Made by a program: the position numbers and the translations under genes
Assembly: GCA_036265815.1 (NCBI GenBank)
Contig: DATAOI010000022.1
Coordinates: 83,186-147,185, forward strand
Direction of reading: 5' to 3'
Origin: Gemmatimonadales bacterium
GTDB lineage: Bacteria > Gemmatimonadota > Gemmatimonadetes > Gemmatimonadales > GWC2-71-9
Length of the DNA: 64,000 nt
Notes under the pieces: generated by a model
Told to the model about the DNA's origin: nothing
The model's input: the letters and a program-made list of their open reading frames with translations, nothing else
The model's database searches: none
Shown: piece after piece, positions 15,951 through 24,049 of the stretch
Numbering within the stretch: the stretch's first letter is position 1
How the letters are laid out: every line of letters begins with the position of its first letter

Positions 15951-17993
15951 CTAGTCCTCGCGGGCGCGCTCGCGGAGAAAGTTCCGGATGCCGTCGAACA
16001 CGGCCTGGGCATAGAGCTGCTGCCCGCGTGGATCGCGGAGCGCGGCTTCCTGGTCGGGCAGGATCATGAACAGTCCTTCCGTGAGCACCGACGGCATCCA
16101 GGTGCCGCGGACCAGGGCCAGGTCCCCCCGGCCGATGCCCAGGTCCCGCAATCGCAGCTGCCGCACCAGCTCGGTCTGGACCGCGCGCGCGAGCGGCACG
16201 CTGCGAGACTGATTGTAATACACGCTGGTGCCGTTGTTGAGGAACGGATTGATCCCGTCGGGCAACGCGTTGTTGTGGATCGACACCAGCAGCTCCGCGC
16301 CACCCAGCTCCGCCTGCCGGACCCGGGGCCAGAGCTCGACCGGGGTGTCGCTCGTCCGGGTCATCAGTACGTGGGCCCCCGCCGCCGTGAGCAGAGCGCG
16401 GAGCCGTTCCGCCACCGCGAGGTTGGCGACGGCCTCCCTGAGACCCGTCGGACCGGTGGCACCGGCGGGTGGATGGCCCGGATCGACGGCGATCACCCGC
16501 CCCTTGAGCGGGTCGGCCTCATCGATCGCGGGCGGGCGCCGCACGTCGAGCAGCAGATCGCCGTTCTCCCAGTGGGTCCGGTAGCCCCACAGCGAGTTGG
16601 CCAACTCCACCGTGAGCGTCACCTCGTCCGCGGCGGGCTGCCCCCAGGTCACCCGGCGGATGAGGGAGTCGCTCGGCCCGTAGCGCACCCAGTTCACGTC
16701 GCCCACCACGCCGTAGAGGTGGAGCACCAGGGCATGATCGCTCTCCACCAGCTCGAACGGCACCTGTTGCGTGACCGGGACCCGCAGTGTGACGCGGTCG
16801 GGCTGGGGCGTGAGTCGCACCGATCCGACGATTCCGCGGGGCACCGGGAGGCCGCGCTGGAGCGGGCGAGCGTCCGCGGCTGGGATCCACGCGTCGGACT
16901 CGGCGGAGAGCCGGATTCGAAGCTCATCGTTCTCGCGACCGATCACCTCCGCCCGGGTGCCGGTCGGGAAGAACCAGTGATACGTGCCGCCGGGGAGTGC
17001 CCGACCCACCGTGAGACTGTCGCTGGTGCCCAGACCCGAGGTGTCGTCGTTGAACTGGGCGATGACCGGCACGGTATCGAGCAGGGAGACCTGCAGTGGC
17101 CAGCGTGTCCGCGCCGTGTCGCTGCCGACGATGACCTCGACCCGGGCCCAGGCGGAATCCGGCGGTTGGATGCTCGGGAGGACCGCAGGGCAGTCCGGCT
17201 GCACCCCACAATGCCCTGCGGCCAGAGCCAGCACGCGAGAGAGGAACGGATCGCGGGGAAGGACCGGTCCGGGATCGGGACCGACTGGCCTGCCGCGGAG
17301 CAGACCGACGTAGCTGTCGCGCCGGAGCCGGGCCTCCAGCTTGGTGGTGTCGCGGTCGAAGACTCGCACCGCCGTGGGCACCGGCGCGGGCTGAGGCACC
17401 GCCGTCAGCGGGACCACCGTGCCGTCCGGCAAGTGGAGGCGGACGAGCGCCCCTTCGGCCGCGCTGGCGCTCAAGCTCAGATACTCGTCGCGTGCCACCC
17501 AGACCTGCCCCCGCGGCGCCAGCGAGAGCGAATCGACCCAGGCGGCTCCAACGGTCTGGCGCCCGCGATCCGGCAGGAGCCGGTGGACCACGTAGGTCAG
17601 ACGCGCCGAATCGGTCGCGGTCCGAGCCTCGAGCTGGAACTGCATGAGGCTGTCCCGCGGGAACGGGAGCCAGGCGAGCCAGGCTCCATTGGGCCACACG
17701 TGCACCGGCGTTCCATTGACCGTGAGGCGGGCCTCCCCGGTGCCGGTCGAGCCCAGGAGAAAGCTGGAGTCGCGCAGCTCGAGGAGCGCATCCGGCGGCG
17801 GATACACCACCCGGAGGTCGAGCGCACCATGCGCCGCCGGAACCGGCGGCAATGCAGCCGAGGTCGCCGCGGAATCGGCGGGCGCACGCGGCGGGCCGCC
17901 GCGCTTGGGCAGTACCGGTACGGCCGGCCGGTGGGCGCAGGCGGCTGCCAGAGCAAGCAGCCCGACCCATCCCAGGCATCGTTTGGCGACCAT
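15951..17993 (-). CDS. N-acetylmuramoyl-L-alanine amidase (Amidase_3), lipoprotein
   Basis: Cleaves the amide between MurNAc and the stem peptide of murein. The start at 17993 gives a lipoprotein signal with the lipobox LAAAC (VGLLALAAACAHRP), so it should be anchored in the outer membrane. The long N-terminal part, about 490 residues, is beta-rich and may bind cell wall. The C-terminal zinc domain holds the ligands: H in VDPGHP (about residue 498), E in GLREAVAN, H in SIHNNA, and the catalytic E in LTEGLFM. The ATG is preceded by TACCTT at 6 nt, a leaderless arrangement. With murQ, anmK, nagZ and ampG nearby it belongs to local murein turnover. Confidence 0.9.
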   Translation of the reverse strand: MVAKRCLGWVGLLALAAACAHRPAVPVLPKRGGPPRAPADSAATSAALPPVPAAHGALDLRVVYPPPDALLELRDSSFLLGSTGTGEARLTVNGTPVHVWPNGAWLAWLPFPRDSLMQFQLEARTATDSARLTYVVHRLLPDRGRQTVGAAWVDSLSLAPRGQVWVARDEYLSLSASAAEGALVRLHLPDGTVVPLTAVPQPAPVPTAVRVFDRDTTKLEARLRRDSYVGLLRGRPVGPDPGPVLPRDPFLSRVLALAAGHCGVQPDCPAVLPSIQPPDSAWARVEVIVGSDTARTRWPLQVSLLDTVPVIAQFNDDTSGLGTSDSLTVGRALPGGTYHWFFPTGTRAEVIGRENDELRIRLSAESDAWIPAADARPLQRGLPVPRGIVGSVRLTPQPDRVTLRVPVTQQVPFELVESDHALVLHLYGVVGDVNWVRYGPSDSLIRRVTWGQPAADEVTLTVELANSLWGYRTHWENGDLLLDVRRPPAIDEADPLKGRVIAVDPGHPPAGATGPTGLREAVANLAVAERLRALLTAAGAHVLMTRTSDTPVELWPRVRQAELGGAELLVSIHNNALPDGINPFLNNGTSVYYNQSRSVPLARAVQTELVRQLRLRDLGIGRGDLALVRGTWMPSVLTEGLFMILPDQEAALRDPRGQQLYAQAVFDGIRNFLRERARED

Positions 17994-17999
17994 GGCTGC

Positions 18000-18029
18000 A
18001 AGGTACACGTTGACTATGACTTACAGCAA
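18000..18029 (-). promoter_or_regulatory. Promoter of the amidase gene, leaderless type
   Basis: TTGCTG (18029-18024), an 18-bp spacer and TACCTT (18005-18000) lie on the minus strand, with 6 nt between the -10 and the ATG at 17993. The -35 match is weak (3 of 6 bases of TTGACA). It is back to back with the phosphatase promoter 7 bp away. Confidence 0.42.
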
Positions 18030-18036
18030 AGGGACG

Positions 18037-18065
18037 TTGACGCTCCTCGGAGCGCTCTCTAGATT
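18037..18065 (+). promoter_or_regulatory. Sigma-70-type promoter of the PP2C gene with palindromic spacer
   Basis: TTGACG (18037-18042), a 17-bp spacer and TAGATT (18060-18065). Within the spacer, 18041-18054 is an inverted repeat, CGCTCC-TC-GGAGCG, placed where a bound protein would block or reshape the promoter. The -10 is 75 bp before the chosen ATG but only 9 bp before an in-frame TTG at 18075, so an alternative short-leader start is possible. Confidence 0.5.
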
Positions 18066-18140
18066 CTGACACCCTTGCCATCGAGCGGACCCCCAGGAAG
18101 GGATTTCGCGAGTGACTCTCGCCGCTGCTGTTGCTTGCGC

Positions 18141-19187
18141 ATGACGCGAGCTCCTGTCCGGGCCGCTGTCTTCGGCAAGACCGACCTCGGACGCACCCGG
18201 GAGCACAACGAGGACACTTTTCTCGTCGCTGATCTCAGCACGGGCAACGCCAGCCTGCAACCGGAGGTCCGCGAGCACGAGATCGGCCCGCGTGGCTCGC
18301 TGTTCATGGTGGCGGACGGGATGGGCGGCGCCGCCGCGGGTGAGCTGGCCAGCGCGATGGCGGCGGATCTGATCTATCGTCACCTGGCCACTGCGTGGGC
18401 CCGGGACGCCGACGCGAGCGCGGAGCGCTTTGCGTTTCGAATGAAGGAGGCGGTCGAGCTCGCCAACGAGCAGATCTACGGCTATGCCCGGGAGCATCCC
18501 GAGGTCCGCGGCATGGGCACGACGGTCACCGCCGCGGGCGTGTTCGGCGAGGATCTCTACGTCGCCCAGATCGGCGACAGCCGGGGCTATCTGGTCCGCA
18601 ACGGCGAGGCGATTCAGCTGACCAAGGACCAGTCCCTGATGCAGCGCCTGGTGGACGCCGGCGAGCTGACCGAGGAGGAGGCCGAGCAGAGCGAGCGGCG
18701 CAACATCATCCTGCAGGCGCTCGGTCCGGACCCGCGGGTACGGGTAGACCTCACGCATCAGGTCCTCCGCCGCGGCGACACACTCATCCTCTGCTCCGAC
18801 GGACTCTCGGGATCAGTGCGGCGGGAGGAGTTCGCCCAGGTCGCCATGGAGCAGAAGGATCTCCCATCGCTCTGCTCCAAGCTCATCGACCTGGCCAACG
18901 AGCGCGGCGGGCCCGACAACATCACGGTGGTGGCGGCGCGATTCGATGGCGAAGGGTTGCCGGAGCCGACCGAGAGCGAGGGGGTCGGCTACCGGGTGTA
19001 CCACCTGGCCGACGTGGACGACACCGTGGAGCCGACTCCCGAGGAGGCTCCCCCACCCCCGCCGGCCAGCGCGCCGGTCGAGGCGCCCCCCGTCCCACCG
19101 GCCCCGCGCACCGGCCACGGCCGCGAGATACTGGCCTGGCTGGCGATCCTCTGTCTGCTGGCGGCGCTGTTGGCGTTCTGGCTATGA
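18141..19187 (+). CDS. PP2C-type Ser/Thr protein phosphatase with C-terminal membrane anchor
   Basis: Removes phosphate from Ser/Thr in a metal-dependent way and probably counters Hanks-type kinases such as the one at 10.7-12.8 kb. The PPM motifs are complete: EHNED (D25), VADGMGG (D59), GMGTTVT, IGDSRGY, CSDGLSG (D220) and GGPDNIT (D259). After the catalytic domain (to about residue 267) comes an acidic Pro-rich linker and one transmembrane helix at the extreme C-terminus, so the enzyme faces the cytoplasm from the membrane. I chose ATG 18141 because the fold begins there; a TTG at 18075 would add 22 residues. The ampG-like gene follows after 9 bp. Confidence 0.93.
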   Translation: MTRAPVRAAVFGKTDLGRTREHNEDTFLVADLSTGNASLQPEVREHEIGPRGSLFMVADGMGGAAAGELASAMAADLIYRHLATAWARDADASAERFAFRMKEAVELANEQIYGYAREHPEVRGMGTTVTAAGVFGEDLYVAQIGDSRGYLVRNGEAIQLTKDQSLMQRLVDAGELTEEEAEQSERRNIILQALGPDPRVRVDLTHQVLRRGDTLILCSDGLSGSVRREEFAQVAMEQKDLPSLCSKLIDLANERGGPDNITVVAARFDGEGLPEPTESEGVGYRVYHLADVDDTVEPTPEEAPPPPPASAPVEAPPVPPAPRTGHGREILAWLAILCLLAALLAFWL

Positions 19188-19196
19188 CGTCGCCCC

Positions 19197-20468
19197 TTGC
19201 CGCAGGCTGAGCACGCCCCTGCTCCGCCGATCCAGAGCCCTCTCCGCGTTCGGCTGACCTGGCTCGCGGCCCTCTCGTTCGCCTCGGGCTTCCCGTTTGG
19301 TCTGGTCAACGAGACGCTGCCGGTCTACCTGCGCACCCATGGCGCCGGTCTGGTGGAGATCGGCCTGGTGAGCGCCGTCAGCTTTCCCTGGACGTTCAAG
19401 TTCGTCTGGTCGCCACTGGTGGACCGGCTGGGCACCCGACGGCAGTGGATCGCGGCCTGCCTGGCCGGACTCACGCTGCTCACGCTGGTGTTCAGCCGGG
19501 TGGATTACCAGACGCTGATGCAGCCCGCCTGGCACTCGGTCGGCGGCCATCTGGCCGGCGCGGCGGCCCTCCTCTCACGGCCGTTCTGGATCGCTCTCCT
19601 TCTCATGGTGGTTCTCTCCGCGACGCAGGACATCGCGATCGACGCGTATACCATCGAGGTCACCACCACCCAGGAGCTCGGCGTCGCCAACTCGGTGCGG
19701 ATCGCCGCCTACCGGATCGCGATGTTCATCGCCGGCGGACTGCTCATCTGGCTGGCCGGAAGGGTGGATTGGCCGACGTCATTCCAGGTCGGCACGATGA
19801 TCGTTGCCGGGCTCACCCTGCTGGCGCTGCTGCTGCCCACCCCTGCCCGTTCCGCCGGCCCACCGGTGGCGATCTGGGAGCCGTTGCGGGCCCTGGTGCG
19901 GCGGCCGGGGATCTGGGCAGTCGCGCTGTTTGCCATGCTGTTCAAGCTCGATATCTACGCCATGGACCCGATGACCCGCCCGTTCTGGGTGGACCGCGGC
20001 TTCACGCTGGAGGAGATCGGGGCCATTCTGACCACCGGGCGCATCCTCGCGACGGTGGCGGGGGCGGTGCTGGGAGGCGTGCTCACCACGAAATGGGGAA
20101 TTTTCCGGGCCCTCTGGGTCTTGGGGCTGGTGCAGGCCCTCTCCAGCCTGGGCTACGCGGGGGCTGCCGTGGCCGCGCCGTCCAAGCCGCTCCTCGCGGC
20201 GGTGGCGCTGTTCGAGAATTTCGCCCATGGGCTGGGCACCGCGGCGTTCGTCGCCTTTCTGATGTCGGTGTGCGAGCGCCGCTATGCCGCCACCCAGTAC
20301 GCGGTGCTCTCCGCGCTGCTGGCACTGGGGCGCACGGTGGCCGGCGCCGCCTCCGGCGCCCTCGCCGAGCACCTGGGCTACGGCCATTACTTCCTGGTGA
20401 CCTTCCTCCTGGGGCTGCCGGCGTTCGGGCTACTTCCCGCGATTCGGAACGCGGCCGCGCACGACTGA
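19197..20468 (+). CDS. ampG: AmpG-like muropeptide permease (MFS/PAT family)
   Basis: A 423-residue inner-membrane transporter with about 12 helices. The motif SATQDIAIDAYTIE in the fourth to fifth helix region is characteristic of AmpG, which imports GlcNAc-anhydroMurNAc (peptides) for recycling. The opening SFASGFPFGLVNETLPVYLR also fits the PAT family. The start is a TTG 9 bp after the phosphatase stop; no better start lies nearby. Its stop codon abuts that of nagZ on the other strand (TGATCA), and the murQ-anmK-nagZ operon next door supports the role. Confidence 0.87.
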   Translation: MPQAEHAPAPPIQSPLRVRLTWLAALSFASGFPFGLVNETLPVYLRTHGAGLVEIGLVSAVSFPWTFKFVWSPLVDRLGTRRQWIAACLAGLTLLTLVFSRVDYQTLMQPAWHSVGGHLAGAAALLSRPFWIALLLMVVLSATQDIAIDAYTIEVTTTQELGVANSVRIAAYRIAMFIAGGLLIWLAGRVDWPTSFQVGTMIVAGLTLLALLLPTPARSAGPPVAIWEPLRALVRRPGIWAVALFAMLFKLDIYAMDPMTRPFWVDRGFTLEEIGAILTTGRILATVAGAVLGGVLTTKWGIFRALWVLGLVQALSSLGYAGAAVAAPSKPLLAAVALFENFAHGLGTAAFVAFLMSVCERRYAATQYAVLSALLALGRTVAGAASGALAEHLGYGHYFLVTFLLGLPAFGLLPAIRNAAAHD

Positions 20469-21908
20469 TCAACCCACCCGCCGTCGCAGCCAGCGCGCCA
20501 CCGCCTCCTGCATCAGACGCTGGCGATGCCAGGCGAGCAGCACCGGCGCGTCACTGGGAATCTCCTCCAATAGACGCGGATGCCCGAAGAGCACGATGAG
20601 ATCGGCATCGGGCGCGGAGTTGGCGAGAGCGTCACGCGCGGCGGGGCCGAAGCCGGATCGCCCCTTCCAGGCCCGTGGCTCGGCGAAGGCGAGGACCACC
20701 CGTGCGCCACCGGTGTAGCGGCCCATCAGCTCCTCCCCCAGGGCACGCTGAGTCCAGTCGCTGGGCCCGGGCGGATAGGGGCCGCCGAGGTCGTCGTCCA
20801 CCACGACCATGTCCAACGGGCCGGCCAGACGGAAGACGTTCCCCCGCAGCAGTCCCTGCTCCAGCAACGCGTCCGCCAGGGCCTCCGCCGAGTCGAAGGG
20901 TCCGCGGGTCACCGGAGGCGTGGGACTGCTGGCGGCGTCGACGGCGCGCTGGTAGCGCCGCAGCGACTCGGCCAGGCGTTGCTGGGGAATGGCGCCGCTG
21001 GTGAGCGCCGAGAGCAGCGCATCCCTGACCCGGCGCGCGTCGTTGGGATAGAGCAGCAGGTCCACCCCGGCCTGGATCGCCTCCACCGCGGCATCCGACT
21101 CGCGCCGGCCCACCAGCGCTCCGTCCATGATGAGTGCGTCGGTCACCACCAGGCCGTCGAAGCCCAGCCGCTCGCGGAGCTCTCCCAGAATGGCGGGTGA
21201 GATGGTGGCGGGGAGACCGGACGCGTCGAGTGCCGGGTAGGCCACGTGCGCCGTCATGATCGACGCGACTCCACTTTCCACGGCGACGCCGAACGGCAGG
21301 AGATCGCTGGCCCGGAGCGCTTCCGCGTCCTCCGAGACCACGGGCAGCGCCACGTGGGAGTCCACCTCGGTGCGCCCATGGCCGGGGAAGTGCTTGGCGC
21401 AGGCGAGCGCACCGGCATCCTGGCAGCCTTCGATCCAGCTCCGCACGAAGGTGGCGACCCGGTTGGGGTCGGCCCCGAAGGCGCGGGTCTGCACAATGGG
21501 ATTCTCCGGGAGCACATCGAGATCGGCGACCGGGGCGAAGACCCAGTTGATGCCGACGGCCCGCGCCTCCTGTGCCGTCACCGACCCGGCCCAGCGAACG
21601 ACCGCGGCGTCCTCCAGGGCGGCGAGCGCGGCCGGCGGGGGGAACTCGGTCAGCCCTTCGACCTGCTGGCCTGCGCCGCGCTCGAGGTCGGAGGCAATGA
21701 GCAGCGGCCGGCCCGCCCGGCGGAGCAGGTCGGCGGTGAGCCGGCGCACCGCCTCCACTGTGCCGCCGAAGAGGATGAAGCCCCCGACGCCGAGCGCCAG
21801 CGCATCGGCGATGGTGGCCGCCTCATGGGCGAAGCCGCCCTCGGGCCGCCAACGGAGCGCGGGCATGATGAGCCGGGCCGGCTCCAGCGGCGTCGTGGGC
21901 GTGGTCAC
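20469..21908 (-). CDS. nagZ: Beta-N-acetylhexosaminidase NagZ (GH3) with C-terminal extension
   Basis: Removes GlcNAc from GlcNAc-anhydroMurNAc muropeptides in the cytoplasm. The GH3 signature KHFPGHGRTEVDSH (172-185) includes the catalytic His, and the nucleophile is D257 in VVTDALIM. No signal peptide. At 479 residues it exceeds ordinary single-domain NagZ (about 340): some 135 residues are added at the C-terminus, resembling the Rossmann-like second GH3 domain (MVVVDDDLGG, LIVLFGHPRLLEE). The GTG start at 21908 overlaps the anmK stop as GTGA; longer frames only run back into anmK. Part of the murQ-anmK-nagZ recycling operon. Confidence 0.92.
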   Translation of the reverse strand: MTTPTTPLEPARLIMPALRWRPEGGFAHEAATIADALALGVGGFILFGGTVEAVRRLTADLLRRAGRPLLIASDLERGAGQQVEGLTEFPPPAALAALEDAAVVRWAGSVTAQEARAVGINWVFAPVADLDVLPENPIVQTRAFGADPNRVATFVRSWIEGCQDAGALACAKHFPGHGRTEVDSHVALPVVSEDAEALRASDLLPFGVAVESGVASIMTAHVAYPALDASGLPATISPAILGELRERLGFDGLVVTDALIMDGALVGRRESDAAVEAIQAGVDLLLYPNDARRVRDALLSALTSGAIPQQRLAESLRRYQRAVDAASSPTPPVTRGPFDSAEALADALLEQGLLRGNVFRLAGPLDMVVVDDDLGGPYPPGPSDWTQRALGEELMGRYTGGARVVLAFAEPRAWKGRSGFGPAARDALANSAPDADLIVLFGHPRLLEEIPSDAPVLLAWHRQRLMQEAVARWLRRRVG

Positions 21909-23020
21909 GCCGGGGTCACCGTGCCGAGCACCCGGGGACCGCGGGCACCGGTGGCGGATGGCACGTTGCCCGGCTGTCCATGGACGGTCAGGTAGCCCAG
22001 GAGCGCGAACGCCACCGCCTCCTTGGCGTCGCCGGGAAAGAAGAGATCGCTGAACCGGAGCAGCGGGTGATGGCCCGGCAAGGCCGCGAGCTGTCGCTCC
22101 AGCGACGCCATCAGCACCGGGTGATGGCACCCGCCTCCCGATGCCACCACCTCCGCGTCGCCGGTGGTCCAGCAGCCGACGGCCCGGGCCACGGTGCAGG
22201 CCGTGAGCTCCACCGCCGTGGCGACGCCATCCGACCCTGGGACGCGTCGGTGAAGGGTCCGGGCGTAGCCGTCGCCGAATCGCTCGCGGCCGGTGCTCTT
22301 GGGCGGCGGTGCCCCGAAGAACGGATCGCGCATCAGCTCAGCGAGCACCGACCCGTCCGGCCGACCGGCGGCGGCGATATGGCCATCGAGGTCGAAGGTG
22401 CAGCCCGGCTCGACCAGCCGCGCGAGCGCGTCGATCACCGCGACACCGGGTCCGGTGTCGAAGGCGAGCACGCCCGACTCCACGGCGCGGCGGGGAACAT
22501 ACGTGAGATTGGCCATGCCTCCGATATTCAGCAGAATCCGGGGGGTCTCGCTCGAGGCAAAGAGCAGGACGTCCGCCATCGGCACCAGCGGCGCTCCCTG
22601 CCCGCCCGCGGCCACGTCGCGCGCGCGGAAGCCGCTCACCACCCGAACGCCGAACCGCTCGGCGAGCACGGCGGGCTCGCCCAGTTGCCAGGAGACGGTG
22701 GGCGGCTCGTGCCAGATGGTCTGCCCGGGGAAGGCGATCACGTCGAGCTCGGACGCCGGAACTCGAGCCTGGATCAGCAGCCCTTCCACCGCCTCGGCCG
22801 CCCACTCGGCGAGACGCACGTGAAGCCGGGCGAGAAACGCGCTGTCGCCGCCAACCAGGCCCCGCTGGATGTCGGCCCGCTCGGCCTCGCCGTAGGGCCG
22901 GGTGACGAACTCGAGCAGCCGGGCGTGGGTGGGGCCCTCGAGCTGAACCAGTGCGGCGTCGATGCCGTCCAGCGAGGTGCCCGACATCAGCCCGACCGCG
23001 AGCGAGGGGCGTTCGGTCAT
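21905..23020 (-). CDS. anmK: Anhydro-N-acetylmuramic acid kinase AnmK
   Basis: Opens the 1,6-anhydro ring of anhydroMurNAc with ATP to give MurNAc-6-phosphate, the substrate of MurQ encoded just upstream. The 371-residue ASKHA-fold protein has the family N-terminus LMSGTSLDGIDAAL (11-24), the NIGGMANLTY phosphate motif and GAGVAVID-type turn (FDTGPGVAVID). Length matches the family. It overlaps murQ by ATGA and nagZ by GTGA, so all three are translated in a coupled series. Identification is firm. Confidence 0.96.
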   Translation of the reverse strand: MTERPSLAVGLMSGTSLDGIDAALVQLEGPTHARLLEFVTRPYGEAERADIQRGLVGGDSAFLARLHVRLAEWAAEAVEGLLIQARVPASELDVIAFPGQTIWHEPPTVSWQLGEPAVLAERFGVRVVSGFRARDVAAGGQGAPLVPMADVLLFASSETPRILLNIGGMANLTYVPRRAVESGVLAFDTGPGVAVIDALARLVEPGCTFDLDGHIAAAGRPDGSVLAELMRDPFFGAPPPKSTGRERFGDGYARTLHRRVPGSDGVATAVELTACTVARAVGCWTTGDAEVVASGGGCHHPVLMASLERQLAALPGHHPLLRFSDLFFPGDAKEAVAFALLGYLTVHGQPGNVPSATGARGPRVLGTVTPA

Positions 23021-23940
23021 CCGGAGACCGGCGGCGGATCGCCGACGACCACCCGAAGGCGGCCGGCGTGCTCGGCGAGAAGACGCTCGGCCTCTTCGCG
23101 GGACACGCCGCGCCGGGCCATCACGATCGCCGTCTTGACGCTGCCCTCGGCGCCGTCGAGCACCGCACGCACCGCGTCACGCGGCAGGCCGGTGGTCTCC
23201 ATGAGGATGCGTTGGCTCCGGTCCACCAGCTTGTCGTTCCAGGCGCGGAGATCCACCATGAGATTGCCATAGATCTTGCCCAGTCGAATCATGGCGCCGG
23301 TGGTGAGGGTATTGAGCACCAGCTTGGTGGCGGTGCCGGCCTTCATCCGGGTCGAGCCGGTCACGATCTCGGGGCCCACCAGCACGGTGATGCACACGTC
23401 GCAGGTCTCCTGCAGCAGCCGCGGCGGTGGTGAGCAGGAGACTAGCGCGGTGCGGGCGTCCAGGGTCTGCGCGCGCGAGAGTGCCGCTCTGACGTACGGT
23501 GTAGTGCCGCTCGCCGCGATGCCCACAACCACGTCGTTCGGTCCGACCCGGCGGGCGTCCATTTCGGCAAGACCGGCGTTGACGTCGTCCTCGGCGCCCT
23601 CGATCGAGCGGACCAGCGCCGGCAAGCCGCCCGCGATGATGCCGACGACCATCTCGGGCGGGGTGCCGAACGTGGGAGGGCATTCGGCCGCATCGAGCAC
23701 GCCGAGCCGACCGCTGGTGCCGGCCCCGACGTAAAGGAGCCGGCCGCCGACACGGAAGGCGGCCTCGATCAGATCGATGGTACGCGCGATCTCCAGCCGC
23801 GCCTGGGCCACGGCGGGGGGGACGGTGGCGTCCTCGGCCCCGATGAGATCGACGATCTCCAGGGCGGAAGCGGTATCGATCGTGGAGCTGCGGGGGTTGC
23901 GCCGTTCGGTCAGGCGCGGATCGAGGTAGTCGTCAGCCAC
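23017..23940 (-). CDS. murQ: N-acetylmuramic acid 6-phosphate etherase MurQ
   Basis: Splits the lactyl ether of MurNAc-6-phosphate to GlcNAc-6-phosphate and D-lactate. It is an SIS-fold protein of 307 residues with the signature VGAGTSGRLGVLDAAECPPTF near residue 70-92, the second SIS motif GIAASGTTPYV, and the STRMKAGTATKLVLN stretch typical of the family. The start is a GTG with a preceding AT-rich site (TAATTT about 40 bp upstream). It is first in murQ-anmK-nagZ, and 109 bp separate it from the divergent ggt gene. Identification is firm. Confidence 0.96.
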   Translation of the reverse strand: MADDYLDPRLTERRNPRSSTIDTASALEIVDLIGAEDATVPPAVAQARLEIARTIDLIEAAFRVGGRLLYVGAGTSGRLGVLDAAECPPTFGTPPEMVVGIIAGGLPALVRSIEGAEDDVNAGLAEMDARRVGPNDVVVGIAASGTTPYVRAALSRAQTLDARTALVSCSPPPRLLQETCDVCITVLVGPEIVTGSTRMKAGTATKLVLNTLTTGAMIRLGKIYGNLMVDLRAWNDKLVDRSQRILMETTGLPRDAVRAVLDGAEGSVKTAIVMARRGVSREEAERLLAEHAGRLRVVVGDPPPVSG

Positions 23941-24049
23941 GCGAGCAGGCGAATGGGAGTATCCGGGCGCGAACCTGACGCTAAATTAGAGCCCGACCGT
24001 CGCCCGGGGCAACCTCCCCGGCTCCCCGACACCACACCACGAGGCTCGC

